Shown here piece by piece: positions 10,755-19,882 of a DNA stretch of 64,000 nucleotides. Below the pieces are notes generated by a model that worked only from the letters and a program-made list of their open reading frames with translations, had not been told where the DNA came from and ran no database searches. Where the stretch lies: assembly GCA_000818095.1 (NCBI GenBank), contig CP009416.1, forward strand, positions 1,844,501 to 1,908,500, read 5' to 3'. Both the position numbers and the translations under genes were made by a program. How positions within the stretch are numbered: position 1 is the stretch's first letter; each line of letters begins with the position of its first letter. Source of the stretch: Jeotgalibacillus malaysiensis. Lineage in GTDB: Bacteria; Bacillota; Bacilli; Bacillales; Jeotgalibacillaceae.

Positions 10755-10958
10755 TCAGGCTTCCATTGTCGGACCGCTTAAAACGACCCACAGCATGATT
10801 AAACCTGCTAAAATCATAAATACATATGCTGCAAAAGCAGTAATAAACTTAAAAACCCTGTTTGAAATTTTATATCGGCTGAAATAAATAATAATAATTG
10901 CCAGAAACATAAATCCCATTGAACCGAATGAAATCCACATTTTTGTTAAAGCATCCAT
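10755..10958 (-). CDS. yphE: Small membrane protein YphE (DUF2768-type)
   Basis: 67-residue protein with two predicted membrane helices (about 9-27 and 36-61) and a short basic loop between them. Length, two-helix layout and position upstream of yphF match the YphE family found near spoIVA in Bacillus. Function is not known. Ribosome binding site AAGGGTGAG precedes the ATG. Confidence 0.75.
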   Translation of the reverse strand: MDALTKMWISFGSMGFMFLAIIIIYFSRYKISNRVFKFITAFAAYVFMILAGLIMLWVVLSGPTMEA

Positions 10959-11084
10959 TAAAGCTCACCCTTTCACAAAACGTGCCGTTATATTATAGCA
11001 CAAAAAAATATGAATCCCGATTGTTGATCTGGAAGAGTCAGAAAAAGTTCATTCTTTCGAAAATCATGTATTCAATACATTAAA

Positions 11085-11109
11085 AAAACCGGGATTAGTT
11101 CCCGGTTTT
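11085..11109 (-). terminator. Terminator overlapping the gpsA 3' end
   Basis: Ten-bp stem AAAACCGGGA / TCCCGGTTTT with a 5-nt loop, containing the last gpsA codons and followed on the minus strand by a T run. Confidence 0.8.
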
Positions 11110-12150
11110 ACCGTCCTGATCTTCAAGAATATTAACGAGATCTTCCATTTCATGCGTTTTCACTCTCGCCATCAGCTGGTCGACTGCTTCTTTAGGATGC
11201 ACACCTTCAAACAATACATGATACAACGCTGATGTGATCGGCATTGATACATTATATTTATCAGCAAGCTGATAAGCAGCTTTAGTCGTTCTGACACCTT
11301 CTACGACCATTCCCATACTGCTGAGTACTTCTTCAAGCTTGTGACCCTTACCGAGCATATTACCAGCTCTCCAGTTTCTTGAGTGTACACTAGTACAAGT
11401 TACTATCAGATCTCCTACACCCGTAAGACCTGAGAAAGTAAGTGGATTGGCACCCATTTTTGTTCCCAGTCTTGCAATTTCTGCAAGCCCGCGGGTAATC
11501 AGGGCAGCCTTTGCATTATCTCCATAACCAAGGCCGTCAGTAATGCCGGCAGCAAGCGCAATGATATTTTTAAGTGCTCCCCCAACTTCAACACCAACTA
11601 CGTCTGTGTTTGTATAGACTCTGAAATGCTGATTCATGAATGCATCCTGTACTTTTTCTGCTGCTTCGATCTGATCTGAAGCGGCTGTGACAGTTGTGGG
11701 ATGTCTTTTCACGACCTCTTCTGCATGACTCGGTCCCGAAAGAACCACAAGGTCAGACATTACATCAGCAGAGAGTGTTTCTTCAAGAATTTCAGATATT
11801 CTCAAATGTGAATCAGGTTCAATACCTTTACTCACATGAACCACTATTGCCTGCTTCTCTGCAGCAGTGTTTACTTTTTCTGCGACTTCTCTCGTTACTT
11901 TTGCTGGTACTGCAAATACAATCATATCAGCAGAAGAAACTGCTTCTGCCATATCTGAATAAGCTCTGATCAGCTCAGGCAGCTCCGTATCCGGCAGATA
12001 CTTTTGATTTGTATGTGTCTGATTAATTATATCAGCCTGAGCTTCTGTATGAGTCCAGAGTCTCACCTGATGTTTATTATCAGCAAGCACAAGTGCCAGA
12101 GCCGTTCCCCAGCTCCCTGCCCCAAGTACGGCAATGTTCAGATTTGACAC
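11095..12150 (-). CDS. gpsA: Glycerol-3-phosphate dehydrogenase [NAD(P)+]
   Basis: Reduces dihydroxyacetone phosphate to sn-glycerol-3-phosphate for phospholipid synthesis. 351 residues. N-terminal NAD(P) motif VLGAGSWGTALA (about 9-20), VFAVPAKVTREV, and the catalytic region GGALKNIIALAAGITDGLGYGDNAKAALITRG. Lies 20 nt downstream of der with a good ribosome binding site, as in B. subtilis. Confidence 0.96.
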   Translation of the reverse strand: MSNLNIAVLGAGSWGTALALVLADNKHQVRLWTHTEAQADIINQTHTNQKYLPDTELPELIRAYSDMAEAVSSADMIVFAVPAKVTREVAEKVNTAAEKQAIVVHVSKGIEPDSHLRISEILEETLSADVMSDLVVLSGPSHAEEVVKRHPTTVTAASDQIEAAEKVQDAFMNQHFRVYTNTDVVGVEVGGALKNIIALAAGITDGLGYGDNAKAALITRGLAEIARLGTKMGANPLTFSGLTGVGDLIVTCTSVHSRNWRAGNMLGKGHKLEEVLSSMGMVVEGVRTTKAAYQLADKYNVSMPITSALYHVLFEGVHPKEAVDQLMARVKTHEMEDLVNILEDQDGKTGN

Positions 12151-12170
12151 AATTAAAACCTCCCCTTATC

Positions 12171-13487
12171 CTACTTCCTTGCTCTTGCAATCAGCCTAAT
12201 CGGTGTTCCTTCGAATCCGAATGCTTCTCTTATACGGTTCTCGAGAAATCTTTCATATGAAAAATGCATCAGCTCAGGTTCATTTACAAAAATAACAAAG
12301 GTCGGCGGTTTAACAGCAACCTGAGTGGCATAAAAGATTTTCAATCTTCTGCCGTTTTCTGTAGGTGTCGGATTCATGGCTACAGCATCCATCACCACTT
12401 CGTTCAGTATGCTTGACTGAACTCTCATTGAGTGATTTTCACTCGCCATATTAATTACCGGGAGCAATGTGTGTATTCTCTTTTTCGTGAGTGCGGATAC
12501 AAATACAATTGGCGCGTAATCAAGGAACTGGAAATGAGCCCTGATTGTTTTTTCAAACTTGTCCATTGTTTTTTCGTCTTTCTCTACAGCATCCCACTTG
12601 TTTACGACAATAATCACGGCACGACCTGCATCATGTGCATAGCCAGCGATTTTTTTATCCTGATCGATGATTCCCTCTTCTCCATCAATCAGCACAAGCA
12701 CAACGTCTGAACGTTCAATTGCTCGCAGTGCCCGAAGCACGCTGTATTTTTCAGTGGATTCATAAACTTTACCTTTTTTACGCATACCTGCAGTATCAAT
12801 AATGACATATTCCTGACCGTCATATTTGTAAGGTGTATCAACCGCATCTCTGGTCGTACCTGCTACATTGCTGACAATTACCCGCTCTTCTCCGAGCAGA
12901 GAGTTAACAAGGGATGATTTCCCTACGTTAGGTCTGCCAATGAGAGAAAACTTAATAACCTCATCACCGTAATCTTCAATTTCACGCTTATCAAAGTGCT
13001 CTGCAGCAGCGTCAAGCAAATCTCCAAGGCCAAGACCATGAGAGCCAGAGATTGGGTAAGGTTCTCCAAAACCGAGTGAATAAAAATCATAAATCTGGTC
13101 TCTCATTTCAGGATTATCGACCTTATTCACTGCAAGGACGACAGGCTTGTTAGACTTATATAAAATCTTTGCTACGTGTTCATCTGCAGAGGTTACCCCT
13201 TCACGTCCGTTTGTCATAAAAATAATGACATCCGCCTCATCAATGGCGATTTCAGCCTGCTGTCTGATCTGCTCTAAAAATGGCTCATCACCTATATCAA
13301 TACCACCTGTATCAATAATATTAAAGTCATAATTCAGCCATTCTGCTGAACTGTAAATACGATCTCTAGTAACTCCGGGAGTATCTTCCACAATTGATAC
13401 TCTTTCTCCTACAACTCTGTTAAAAATAGTGGATTTCCCTACATTCGGGCGACCAACTATCGCAACGACCGGCTTTGCTTTTGCCAT
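12171..13487 (-). CDS. der: Ribosome biogenesis GTPase Der
   Basis: Essential double-GTPase for 50S subunit assembly. 438 residues. Two G domains each with a P-loop GRPNVGKS (about 12-19 and 183-190), DTPG / DTAG switch motifs and NKVD / NKWD specificity motifs, then a C-terminal KH-like domain ending IRLIARARK. The ATG at 13487, preceded by AAAGGGTG, is preferred over an ATG nine codons upstream. The stop is TAG, showing that TAG is a normal terminator in this genome. Confidence 0.97.
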   Translation of the reverse strand: MAKAKPVVAIVGRPNVGKSTIFNRVVGERVSIVEDTPGVTRDRIYSSAEWLNYDFNIIDTGGIDIGDEPFLEQIRQQAEIAIDEADVIIFMTNGREGVTSADEHVAKILYKSNKPVVLAVNKVDNPEMRDQIYDFYSLGFGEPYPISGSHGLGLGDLLDAAAEHFDKREIEDYGDEVIKFSLIGRPNVGKSSLVNSLLGEERVIVSNVAGTTRDAVDTPYKYDGQEYVIIDTAGMRKKGKVYESTEKYSVLRALRAIERSDVVLVLIDGEEGIIDQDKKIAGYAHDAGRAVIIVVNKWDAVEKDEKTMDKFEKTIRAHFQFLDYAPIVFVSALTKKRIHTLLPVINMASENHSMRVQSSILNEVVMDAVAMNPTPTENGRRLKIFYATQVAVKPPTFVIFVNEPELMHFSYERFLENRIREAFGFEGTPIRLIARARK

Positions 13488-13603
13488 GACGTTCACCCTT
13501 TCTACACACTTCATTTAAAGTGTACTATCAATTTATTCGTTCTATACAGCCAAATCATTGTATCAGTAATTAATTTAATGCACAATGACTCTCCATACAA
13601 GTA

Positions 13604-13634
13604 AAAGCTGATTTCTGGTAAGGAAATCAGCTTT
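13604..13634 (-). terminator. Probable terminator after fni
   Basis: Twelve-bp stem AAAGCTGATTTC / GAAATCAGCTTT with a 7-nt loop, between fni and der. The T run on the minus strand is short (TTTTACTT). Confidence 0.6.
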
Positions 13635-13659
13635 CATTATAACATTATTTAATCACTAC

Positions 13660-14709
13660 TTAAGATCTTCTGCTGAAAAGTTCAGGTGAAAAGCCTCTTA
13701 CATTCAGCCAATGATATAGATTGCCTGTCAACACGACAGGTATATGTTTCAGATCAGCAACAGTTTTACATCCAAGTGCTGTCATCATCATAATCAGATC
13801 ATCCTGAAAAAATTTAATTTCTTCGACTAACTGCTTTTCACCCTGTTCAGTTAGAATTCTCAAAAACGATCCTGCAATTCCCGCTGCAGATGCACCGAGT
13901 AATAAGCTTTTTAACACATCTGAACTTTTATGTATCCCGCCGGAAGCAAGTACATCCTTATTCGTAACTGCGGCTGTCTCAACAATAGAAGCGGCAGTTG
14001 GAATTCCCCATTCATTAAAAAACAGCTTTTTTCTCTCCTGTCTGTTATTTTCAATGCTAGAGAAATTAGTTCCGCCATAACCCCCTGCATCAATCGCTGC
14101 AATCGATGTCTCGTTCAACTTAACTGCAGCTTCACTGCTGATCCCAAAGCCGGTTTCTTTCACAATTACCGGTATCGGTAACTCATCTGAGATCCGTGCA
14201 ATCCTTTCGAGCGCCCCGTTGAAAGCGCGGTCTCCTTCAGGCATAGCAAGCTCCTGAATCACGTTCAGATGAATCTGGAGCGCATCAGCTTCAATCATTT
14301 CAGCTGCTTCGATTGCTTGTGATACGGTTGCTTCACTTCCAATATTACCGAAAATCAGCCCGTCAGGATTTTCTTTTCTCACAACCTGATAAGTATGACG
14401 TTCCTGCTTATCTTTAATAGCAGACATCTGAGATCCTACAGATAGTGCAATCCCTGTTTCTTTTGCTGCTCTTGCAAGAGAAGCATTAATTTCTGATGTT
14501 TTCTCTCCACCCCCGCCAGTCATGGCGTTGATAAAAAAAGGCGAACTTAGTAAAAGTCCGCCTACTTCAGAGTGAAGAGAAACATCATTAACAGAACGAT
14601 CCGGCAGACTCTGATGAACAATTACCACTTCATCAAAGCCTGTTTTTCCGGATTGTTTGTCAGATAAAGCATATTCAATATGATCTAATTTTCTTTTCGC
14701 TCTGCTCAC
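13660..14709 (-). CDS. fni: Isopentenyl-diphosphate delta-isomerase, type 2
   Basis: FMN-dependent interconversion of IPP and DMAPP. About 349 residues. Motifs: NAMTGGGG (substrate/FMN loop), SVGSQMSAIKD, QIHLNVIQELAMPEGDR, the phosphate-binding GGYGGTNF and LASGGIHKSSDV. A GTG at 14709 is taken as start because AGGTGG lies 6 nt upstream and the protein begins MSRAKRK; an in-frame ATG at 14715 abuts the ribosome binding site. Directly downstream of the S1-domain gene. Confidence 0.95.
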   Translation of the reverse strand: MSRAKRKLDHIEYALSDKQSGKTGFDEVVIVHQSLPDRSVNDVSLHSEVGGLLLSSPFFINAMTGGGGEKTSEINASLARAAKETGIALSVGSQMSAIKDKQERHTYQVVRKENPDGLIFGNIGSEATVSQAIEAAEMIEADALQIHLNVIQELAMPEGDRAFNGALERIARISDELPIPVIVKETGFGISSEAAVKLNETSIAAIDAGGYGGTNFSSIENNRQERKKLFFNEWGIPTAASIVETAAVTNKDVLASGGIHKSSDVLKSLLLGASAAGIAGSFLRILTEQGEKQLVEEIKFFQDDLIMMMTALGCKTVADLKHIPVVLTGNLYHWLNVRGFSPELFSRRS

Positions 14710-14723
14710 ATTCATCCACCTAA

Positions 14724-15869
14724 TTACTTATCATTATTTAAATCCTTCAGTTTATCACCAATCATTTCACCAAGCTGGAAACCGGATGATTCTTCAGGCA
14801 TTTCATAGTTTTGTGAAGAAGAACCTTTGTCTTCTTTTAATTCCTTGATTGATAGTGACAGTCTTTGATCATTTACATTCACATCAAGCACCTTCACCTG
14901 AACCTCTTCACCCTCTGTCAGCACCTCATGAGGAGTTCCGATATGCTGGTGTGAAATCTGTGAAATATGAACAAGGCCTTCTACACCCGGGAATACTTCT
15001 ACAAATGCACCATAGGAGACAAGACGTCTTACTTTACCATCAAGTACGGATCCTCTTGGTGCTTTTTCGTCAATGTCAGACCATGGTCCGGGCAGCGTTT
15101 CTTTAATCGAAAGCGATATTCTTTCATTATCACGATCAACCGAGAGAACCTTCACCTGAACTTTTTGACCTTCTTCTACAACATCGGATGGTTTCTCCAC
15201 ATGCTGATGTGACAGCTGGGAAATATGAACGAGTCCATCTACACCGCCAATATCTACGAAGGCTCCAAAGTCAGTAATGCGCTGGACTGTACCGTCTAGT
15301 ACATCATCTGCCTGGATCTTTTCAAGCAGTTCTTTCTTTTTTTCAGCCTTTTCTCCCTCAATTACAGCCCGGTGAGAAAGAATCAGTCTGTTTTTTTCTT
15401 CGTCAAGTTCTACAATTTTAAAAGTAAGAGATTTATCTCTATAATCTTCAAAATCTTCTACATAGTAATCCTCAACAAGAGAAGCAGGGACGAAGCCTCT
15501 TACGCCAAGATCAACAACAAGACCGCCTTTTACAACGTCTTTAACCTCAGCTTCAAATACTTCTTCCGTCTCATATCTGCGCTTCATTTCTTCCCACGCT
15601 TTTTCTGCTTCAACTTTACGTTTAGAGAGCACGAGCAATTCTTCTTCGACCTTCGTTACGACCAGATCAAGCTCGTCCCCTTCTTTTACAACGTCAGAGG
15701 CTTTTTCTACATGGAGGCTCGAAAGTTCTGAGATCGGAATAATACCGTCTATCTTGCTGTCTTTAACATCCACAAGAACCTGTTTTTCCTCCACCTTGGT
15801 TACAGTCCCGGTAACCCGATCTCCTACCTCTAATGAGTTTACTTCGATGTTGTTCATATCCTCTGTCAT
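14724..15869 (-). CDS. ypfD: S1 RNA-binding domain protein (YpfD, 30S S1 homologue)
   Basis: Contains four consecutive S1 domains (roughly 15-85, 100-170, 185-255, 270-340), each with a G-x-V-x-x-[LIV]-x-x-x-G-x-x-V/F-x-[LIV] pattern, for example DGTVQRITDFGAFVDIGGVDG and DGKVRRLVSYGAFVEV. The 381-residue length and position between cmk/plsC and fni match B. subtilis YpfD, a shortened ribosomal S1-like protein. Probably binds mRNA or associates with the 30S subunit. Strong AAGGAGGAG ribosome binding site. Confidence 0.93.
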   Translation of the reverse strand: MTEDMNNIEVNSLEVGDRVTGTVTKVEEKQVLVDVKDSKIDGIIPISELSSLHVEKASDVVKEGDELDLVVTKVEEELLVLSKRKVEAEKAWEEMKRRYETEEVFEAEVKDVVKGGLVVDLGVRGFVPASLVEDYYVEDFEDYRDKSLTFKIVELDEEKNRLILSHRAVIEGEKAEKKKELLEKIQADDVLDGTVQRITDFGAFVDIGGVDGLVHISQLSHQHVEKPSDVVEEGQKVQVKVLSVDRDNERISLSIKETLPGPWSDIDEKAPRGSVLDGKVRRLVSYGAFVEVFPGVEGLVHISQISHQHIGTPHEVLTEGEEVQVKVLDVNVNDQRLSLSIKELKEDKGSSSQNYEMPEESSGFQLGEMIGDKLKDLNNDK

Positions 15870-15995
15870 ATGTACTCCTCCTTAATCCAAGACTGCTGAA
15901 ATTGACTTAAATGTGAAAAAATTCACAGTTTAATGTTAAATTCAGAATATACTACTAACTTCTAATAAATAGCCCTGTTTGTCAAGCGAGAACTT

Positions 15996-16580
15996 TTAGC
16001 GATGATTGTCGGAAAGTGTTTTGATCTCATTCATAATAATCTCAGTTACCTCTGTAGCGGAGGCTTTTCTTTCTTTTAATTCAGCCATATTAATTGGTTT
16101 GCCATAAACCACTTTCAGGCGTCTGGAAAATTTATATGGTCCGATGATTGCACACGGTACGACTGCAGCGTCGGATCTTAATGCGAAAAATCCGGCACCT
16201 GCAAGACCTTTTCCGATCTGACCGTCTTTGCTTCTTGTGCCTTCCGGGAATAAACCGACAACATTTCCATCCTTTAACTGCTTCAGTCCCTTTCGAAGTG
16301 CTTCACGGTCACTCATCCCTCTTTTGACCGGAAATGCATTTAAGTTCGGAAGGAGCTTTTTCAGTACCGGCATATTGAAAAGTTCCTCTTTTGCCATGAA
16401 TGAAACAGGTCGTGGCGAAGTAATCCCCACTACAGGTGGGTCGAGCACGTTAATATGGTTTGCACATATTAATACGCCGCCATGCTCTGGTATATGTTCT
16501 TTACCCACTGTTCGTATTCTGTAAGCAGGCGTTAATACAGTTTTTACTAATCCTTTTGCAAAAGCATATAAATTCATCAT
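15996..16580 (-). CDS. plsC: 1-acyl-sn-glycerol-3-phosphate acyltransferase
   Basis: PlsC-family acyltransferase that makes phosphatidic acid from lysophosphatidic acid at the inner membrane. 194 residues. Catalytic block I NHINVLDPP (NHx4D about 37-43) and block III FPEGTRSKDG (about 114-123) are intact. Its ATG overlaps the cmk stop (ATGA), so the two genes are coupled. Confidence 0.93.
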   Translation of the reverse strand: MMNLYAFAKGLVKTVLTPAYRIRTVGKEHIPEHGGVLICANHINVLDPPVVGITSPRPVSFMAKEELFNMPVLKKLLPNLNAFPVKRGMSDREALRKGLKQLKDGNVVGLFPEGTRSKDGQIGKGLAGAGFFALRSDAAVVPCAIIGPYKFSRRLKVVYGKPINMAELKERKASATEVTEIIMNEIKTLSDNHR

Positions 16581-17260
16581 ACAGCCCCCCGGTCAGCAGC
16601 CAGTTCAGTTACTTTATTTACTACTTCAGAAATTGACATATGAGTTGTATCAAGTTCAATAGCATCTTCTGCTTTTACAAGCGGGGATACAGCTCTCGTT
16701 GAATCAATATGATCACGTTTCTCAATTTCAGCCTGAAGCACATGAAGATCAGATTCTATTCCCTGTTTCTGATGTTCCTCAAATCGTCTTCTAGCACGCT
16801 CTTCAGCTGTAGCAGACATAAATATTTTCAGCTCAGCATCCGGAATAACGGCTGTTCCGATGTCACGGCCGTCCATCACGATTCCCCCGTTTTTCACAAG
16901 TTCCTGCTGCCTTCTGACCATCTCACTTCTAACAAGCTGATGAAGCGCAACGTCAGAAACGTTTTGCGTTACATCCTGCTGTCTGATTTCTGTTGTAACT
17001 TCTTTTCCGTCTAAATACACAAGCTGTCCATCTATTCCTGGTTTAAGCTCTATTACTGTATTCAACAGCAGGTTATATAATTCCTGCTCATTTTTTGGAT
17101 CGATCTGATTTTTTAATGCTTTATAAGTAAGTGTGCGGTACATAGCACCTGTGTCTATATAAATAAAGCCAAGCTTTTCTGCAATTTTTTTCGCAGCTGT
17201 GCTTTTTCCGGCAGCTGCTGGTCCATCAAGCGCGATTCTGATTTTCTTTGTATTGTTCAC
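16577..17260 (-). CDS. cmk: Cytidylate kinase
   Basis: Phosphorylates CMP and dCMP. 227 residues. P-loop LDGPAAAGKSTAAKK (about 11-25), YIDTGAMYRTLTYKA and the catalytic VMDGRDIGTAVIP are present. The start is GTG with GAGGAG 8 nt upstream. First gene of a cmk-plsC pair, with ypfD following after a gap, as in many Bacilli. Confidence 0.96.
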   Translation of the reverse strand: MNNTKKIRIALDGPAAAGKSTAAKKIAEKLGFIYIDTGAMYRTLTYKALKNQIDPKNEQELYNLLLNTVIELKPGIDGQLVYLDGKEVTTEIRQQDVTQNVSDVALHQLVRSEMVRRQQELVKNGGIVMDGRDIGTAVIPDAELKIFMSATAEERARRRFEEHQKQGIESDLHVLQAEIEKRDHIDSTRAVSPLVKAEDAIELDTTHMSISEVVNKVTELAADRGAV

Positions 17261-17331
17261 TAGCGATTCTCCTCAATCTAATATAATCTCAATTATTGTA
17301 TCATATCTCAACAGGTGAAAAGCACTCAAAA

Positions 17332-17360
17332 ACGCACCTGCTTTTAAAGAGCAGATGCGT
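17332..17360 (-). terminator. Terminator after motI/ypfA
   Basis: Eleven-bp stem ACGCACCTGCT / AGCAGATGCGT (one G-T pair) with a 7-nt loop; followed on the minus strand by TTTTTGAG. Located just past the gene's stop. Confidence 0.75.
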
Positions 17361-17365
17361 AGAGT

Positions 17366-17998
17366 TTATTTTTCTTTCATCTTCAACTGGCATTCAAACG
17401 TATACCTGAGCAGTAATTGTCTCTCAAGCGCAGTTAAATTTTTAAATTTTAGCATTCCGACCTTAACACCGTTGACCATTTTTGATCGTGTGATTTCCCC
17501 ATCAGCCTTCAGGTATTGATTTTCACCATTTCTCATTGGCAGTACCATCATCAGGGTGACCGGATCGGCTGTATGGAAATCTAATCCTTCTTTCATAATA
17601 AAAGAAAGTCCACCTGCACTGACATCTTCAGTTACTGTATGAAATGAGATTGACTTACTTTTCACTGAAAGATCAATGGAAGTATTTACTCTGACAAACT
17701 GTCTGCGCTGTACCTTTATTAAATCTTTTTCATCCGGCTGATCCAGCAGAATCATTGGGATATTAATGTTTTTCCGGCCCTTCACTTCTGTTTCAAATGA
17801 ATATGCATCATTCTGGTCATTTGTGTAACTGACTCTAAGCTGCATACCATCAATCAGAAAGACCGTTTTATTCGTCATCATATTAATGGGATAATCAATA
17901 TACAGCTTTCCACCACTCATTTCCACCAGCCTGCTTTTATATTTATCCTGGTTAGAAGCATGCATCGGTTCAATGGTCAGGACAGTTCCTATTTTCAT
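17366..17998 (-). CDS. motI: c-di-GMP receptor with PilZ domain (YpfA/MotI)
   Basis: 210-residue protein with a YcgR-like N-terminal domain (about 1-95) and a PilZ domain (about 100-205). The c-di-GMP binding elements are VQRRQFVRVNT (RxxxR) and DVSAGGLSF (DxSxxG). In B. subtilis MotI (DgrA/YpfA) binds the flagellar stator MotA and acts as a clutch when c-di-GMP is high. The ATG at 17998 has AGGTAGGTG upstream; a GTG three codons earlier lies within that site. Found between cmk and the ypeB remnant, the expected place for ypfA. Confidence 0.9.
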   Translation of the reverse strand: MKIGTVLTIEPMHASNQDKYKSRLVEMSGGKLYIDYPINMMTNKTVFLIDGMQLRVSYTNDQNDAYSFETEVKGRKNINIPMILLDQPDEKDLIKVQRRQFVRVNTSIDLSVKSKSISFHTVTEDVSAGGLSFIMKEGLDFHTADPVTLMMVLPMRNGENQYLKADGEITRSKMVNGVKVGMLKFKNLTALERQLLLRYTFECQLKMKEK

Positions 17999-18079
17999 CG
18001 GATACACCTACCTATCGTTCGCTTTATAGGTATTATCTCACAGAAAATTACTTTTACAATTCCTTTTACAGTAAATTGC

Positions 18080-18228
18080 TTAAAGCTTTTCTACTTTTTC
18101 TTCCTGACCGTTGTCTGCATCAATATAAATTCTATAGGTTTCATCTGGCCCTTCTGATATGCTGCAAAAGCTGCAGCAGAAAAAGCAGTTAAAAATAATA
18201 CGATGAGGATTGTTTTTTTCCAGTTCAT
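18080..18228 (-). pseudogene. ypeB: ypeB remnant with large internal deletion
   Basis: YpeB is a ~450-residue membrane-anchored germination protein that stabilises SleB. Here, 16 nt after sleB and behind an AGGAG site, an ATG at 18228 opens a basic, hydrophobic N-terminus (MNWKKTILIVLFLTAFSA...) that continues for about 28 codons. Further down, in another frame, 18080-18142 reads ETYRIYIDADNGQEEKVEKL then TAA, which I recognise as the conserved YpeB C-terminus. Around 400 codons between them are missing, with the junction near 18141-18150. The fused frame codes only a 45-residue peptide. The motI gene follows as in intact genomes. Confidence 0.83.
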
Positions 18229-18244
18229 TTGGCATTCTCCTTCT

Positions 18245-19012
18245 TTACAGACAGAAAATATGTTCACCTATCTTTTTAATTTGAGGTCTTGTCCAAATCC
18301 ATTTACTAGTAGCAGTAACTGGATTGAAATAATACAACGCATTTTCAGACGGATCCCATCCATTTATCGCATCCATCACTGCACGCCTTGCCTGATCATT
18401 TGGGGTCAGCCAGATCTGTCCGTCAGCTACGGCAGTAAATGCCAGCGGTTCAAAAATGACTCCAGATGCCGTGTTAGGAAAAGCCTCATCCTCAATACGA
18501 TTTAAAATTACTGCAGCAACAGCCACCTGCCCTTCATACGGCTCCCCTCTTGCTTCTCCATACACTGCATTCGCCATAAGTTTAATATCGTTCTCTGAAT
18601 ATCCATTAGGTAACTTTAATTTTTTTGAAACTGTTTCTTTTTTCACCTGATTCTCAAGAGGTGTTCCCCCGTAATGAGTAAATTTTGTTCCTTTATTTAT
18701 GTTCTCTTTAACAAATGACTCATTGTATTGACTGGCATTGATTAGCTTCTGTCTAGTTTCAGGACCCGCGAGGCCGTCAATTTCCATACCATAATCAGCT
18801 TGAAAATTTCTCAGTGCCCAATAGGTGCCCCACCCAAAATCTCCATCAATTTGCCCTTTATAGTAGCCGATATATTGAAGTCTGGATTGTAGCTCGATCA
18901 CATCATCACCAAAAGCCCCTTTTTGAATAACCTGTCCACTGAATGAATCAGTTTCTGCTACGCTGCTAAAAAAGACCGTTAGTGCAAAGATAAAAACAAA
19001 ACTTTTTTTCAT
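18245..19012 (-). CDS. sleB: Spore cortex-lytic enzyme SleB
   Basis: Lytic transglycosylase of spore cortex peptidoglycan, used in germination. 255 residues: signal peptide (about 1-22), a peptidoglycan-binding domain with GDDVIELQSRLQYIGYYKG and RNFQADYGMEIDGLAGPET (about 30-95), a linker, then the catalytic Hydrolase_2 domain (about 145-255) with NAVYGEARGEPYEGQVAVAAVILNR carrying the catalytic Glu. Start at 19012 behind GGAGGAA. The gene looks intact although its partner ypeB next door is destroyed, so the product may be unstable or inactive in vivo (inference). Confidence 0.92.
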   Translation of the reverse strand: MKKSFVFIFALTVFFSSVAETDSFSGQVIQKGAFGDDVIELQSRLQYIGYYKGQIDGDFGWGTYWALRNFQADYGMEIDGLAGPETRQKLINASQYNESFVKENINKGTKFTHYGGTPLENQVKKETVSKKLKLPNGYSENDIKLMANAVYGEARGEPYEGQVAVAAVILNRIEDEAFPNTASGVIFEPLAFTAVADGQIWLTPNDQARRAVMDAINGWDPSENALYYFNPVTATSKWIWTRPQIKKIGEHIFCL

Positions 19013-19107
19013 ACAGATTCCTCCAGTTGAACTGTTACTCTTAATCTGAACCAATATTCGCGTTCTATTCAAAACAAATGAAACGACATAGACCAAAAAT
19101 CAAAATA

Positions 19108-19133
19108 AAAAAGCATGCGGCTGCATGCTTTTT
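19108..19133 (-). terminator. Terminator after prsW
   Basis: AAAAAGCATGC / GCATGCTTTTT stem with GGCT loop, immediately downstream of prsW on the minus strand with flanking T run. Confidence 0.8.
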
Positions 19134-19798
19134 CAGGTCAATTTTGTTTTATGGTGCGCATCAGTCAGAATATGAGCTTTTTTTACCTTCCACAAACCAA
19201 ACCACCAGAGAAAGAGCATAAAAGGTACCATGTAATAGATCCAGTTCCTGCTGCTGATTAGAATAAAATCATAAGTAGTATGGAGAAGAATTGGTAATAG
19301 TAATGAAATCAGCACAAATAATTTTCTGTTAAGATGGAACTTAGCTTTTCCTATGTAATAGCCCATCACTACTCCAAAAAGCGCATGGCTTGATACTGGT
19401 AAAAGCGCTCTCCCGACTGCTGCATCCAAACCGTAAACAGCCAGATATAAAACATTTTCGAGTGTGGCAAATCCCAGTGAAACCGCAGCACCGTATACAA
19501 TACCATCATATGGTTCATCAAATTCAACAAGATGAAAAATAAAAAAATATAAAATAAACCATTTAAAAAATTCTTCTAACAATCCGTATGCGAGAAATGA
19601 CTGCACCAGCATACTGGAAAAATCAGTTTCAACCTCAATCACATATTGCAAAAACATAACGGGAAACGTAACAGCAACTCCTAAGATAAACGCTCTGAAA
19701 ACGACCCTGACTGGCTCTGAGTCATATTGGTCCCTTAAATAAAAATAACTTAGAAGAGCAAGTCCCGGTGCTATCGCAGCTGAAATTAGAGCGATCAT
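19133..19798 (-). CDS. prsW: Intramembrane protease PrsW
   Basis: Site-1 protease that cleaves the anti-sigma factor RsiW in response to envelope stress. 221 residues with about seven to eight hydrophobic segments. Catalytic landmarks of the PrsW/CAAX-like superfamily: GLLEEFFKWF (EExxxK), AAVSLGFATLENVLY and SHALFGVVMGYYIGKAKF. The ATG at 19798 is chosen over one six codons upstream because AGAGG lies 7 nt before it. Located beside sleB as in B. subtilis (ypdC). Confidence 0.93.
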   Translation of the reverse strand: MIALISAAIAPGLALLSYFYLRDQYDSEPVRVVFRAFILGVAVTFPVMFLQYVIEVETDFSSMLVQSFLAYGLLEEFFKWFILYFFIFHLVEFDEPYDGIVYGAAVSLGFATLENVLYLAVYGLDAAVGRALLPVSSHALFGVVMGYYIGKAKFHLNRKLFVLISLLLPILLHTTYDFILISSRNWIYYMVPFMLFLWWFGLWKVKKAHILTDAHHKTKLT

Positions 19799-19882
19799 GC
19801 TGTTGCCTCTTTTCAATCCGTTTTTCTCATCGTATCATGGAAAAGAATTCATTTACACAATTAACTTTTCAGGAGTGATAAA

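Noticed and set aside
18091-18228. 45-residue open frame after sleB as a real small protein gene
   Set aside because: It is the YpeB N-terminus running out of frame through the deletion junction; the other frame carries the YpeB C-terminus.
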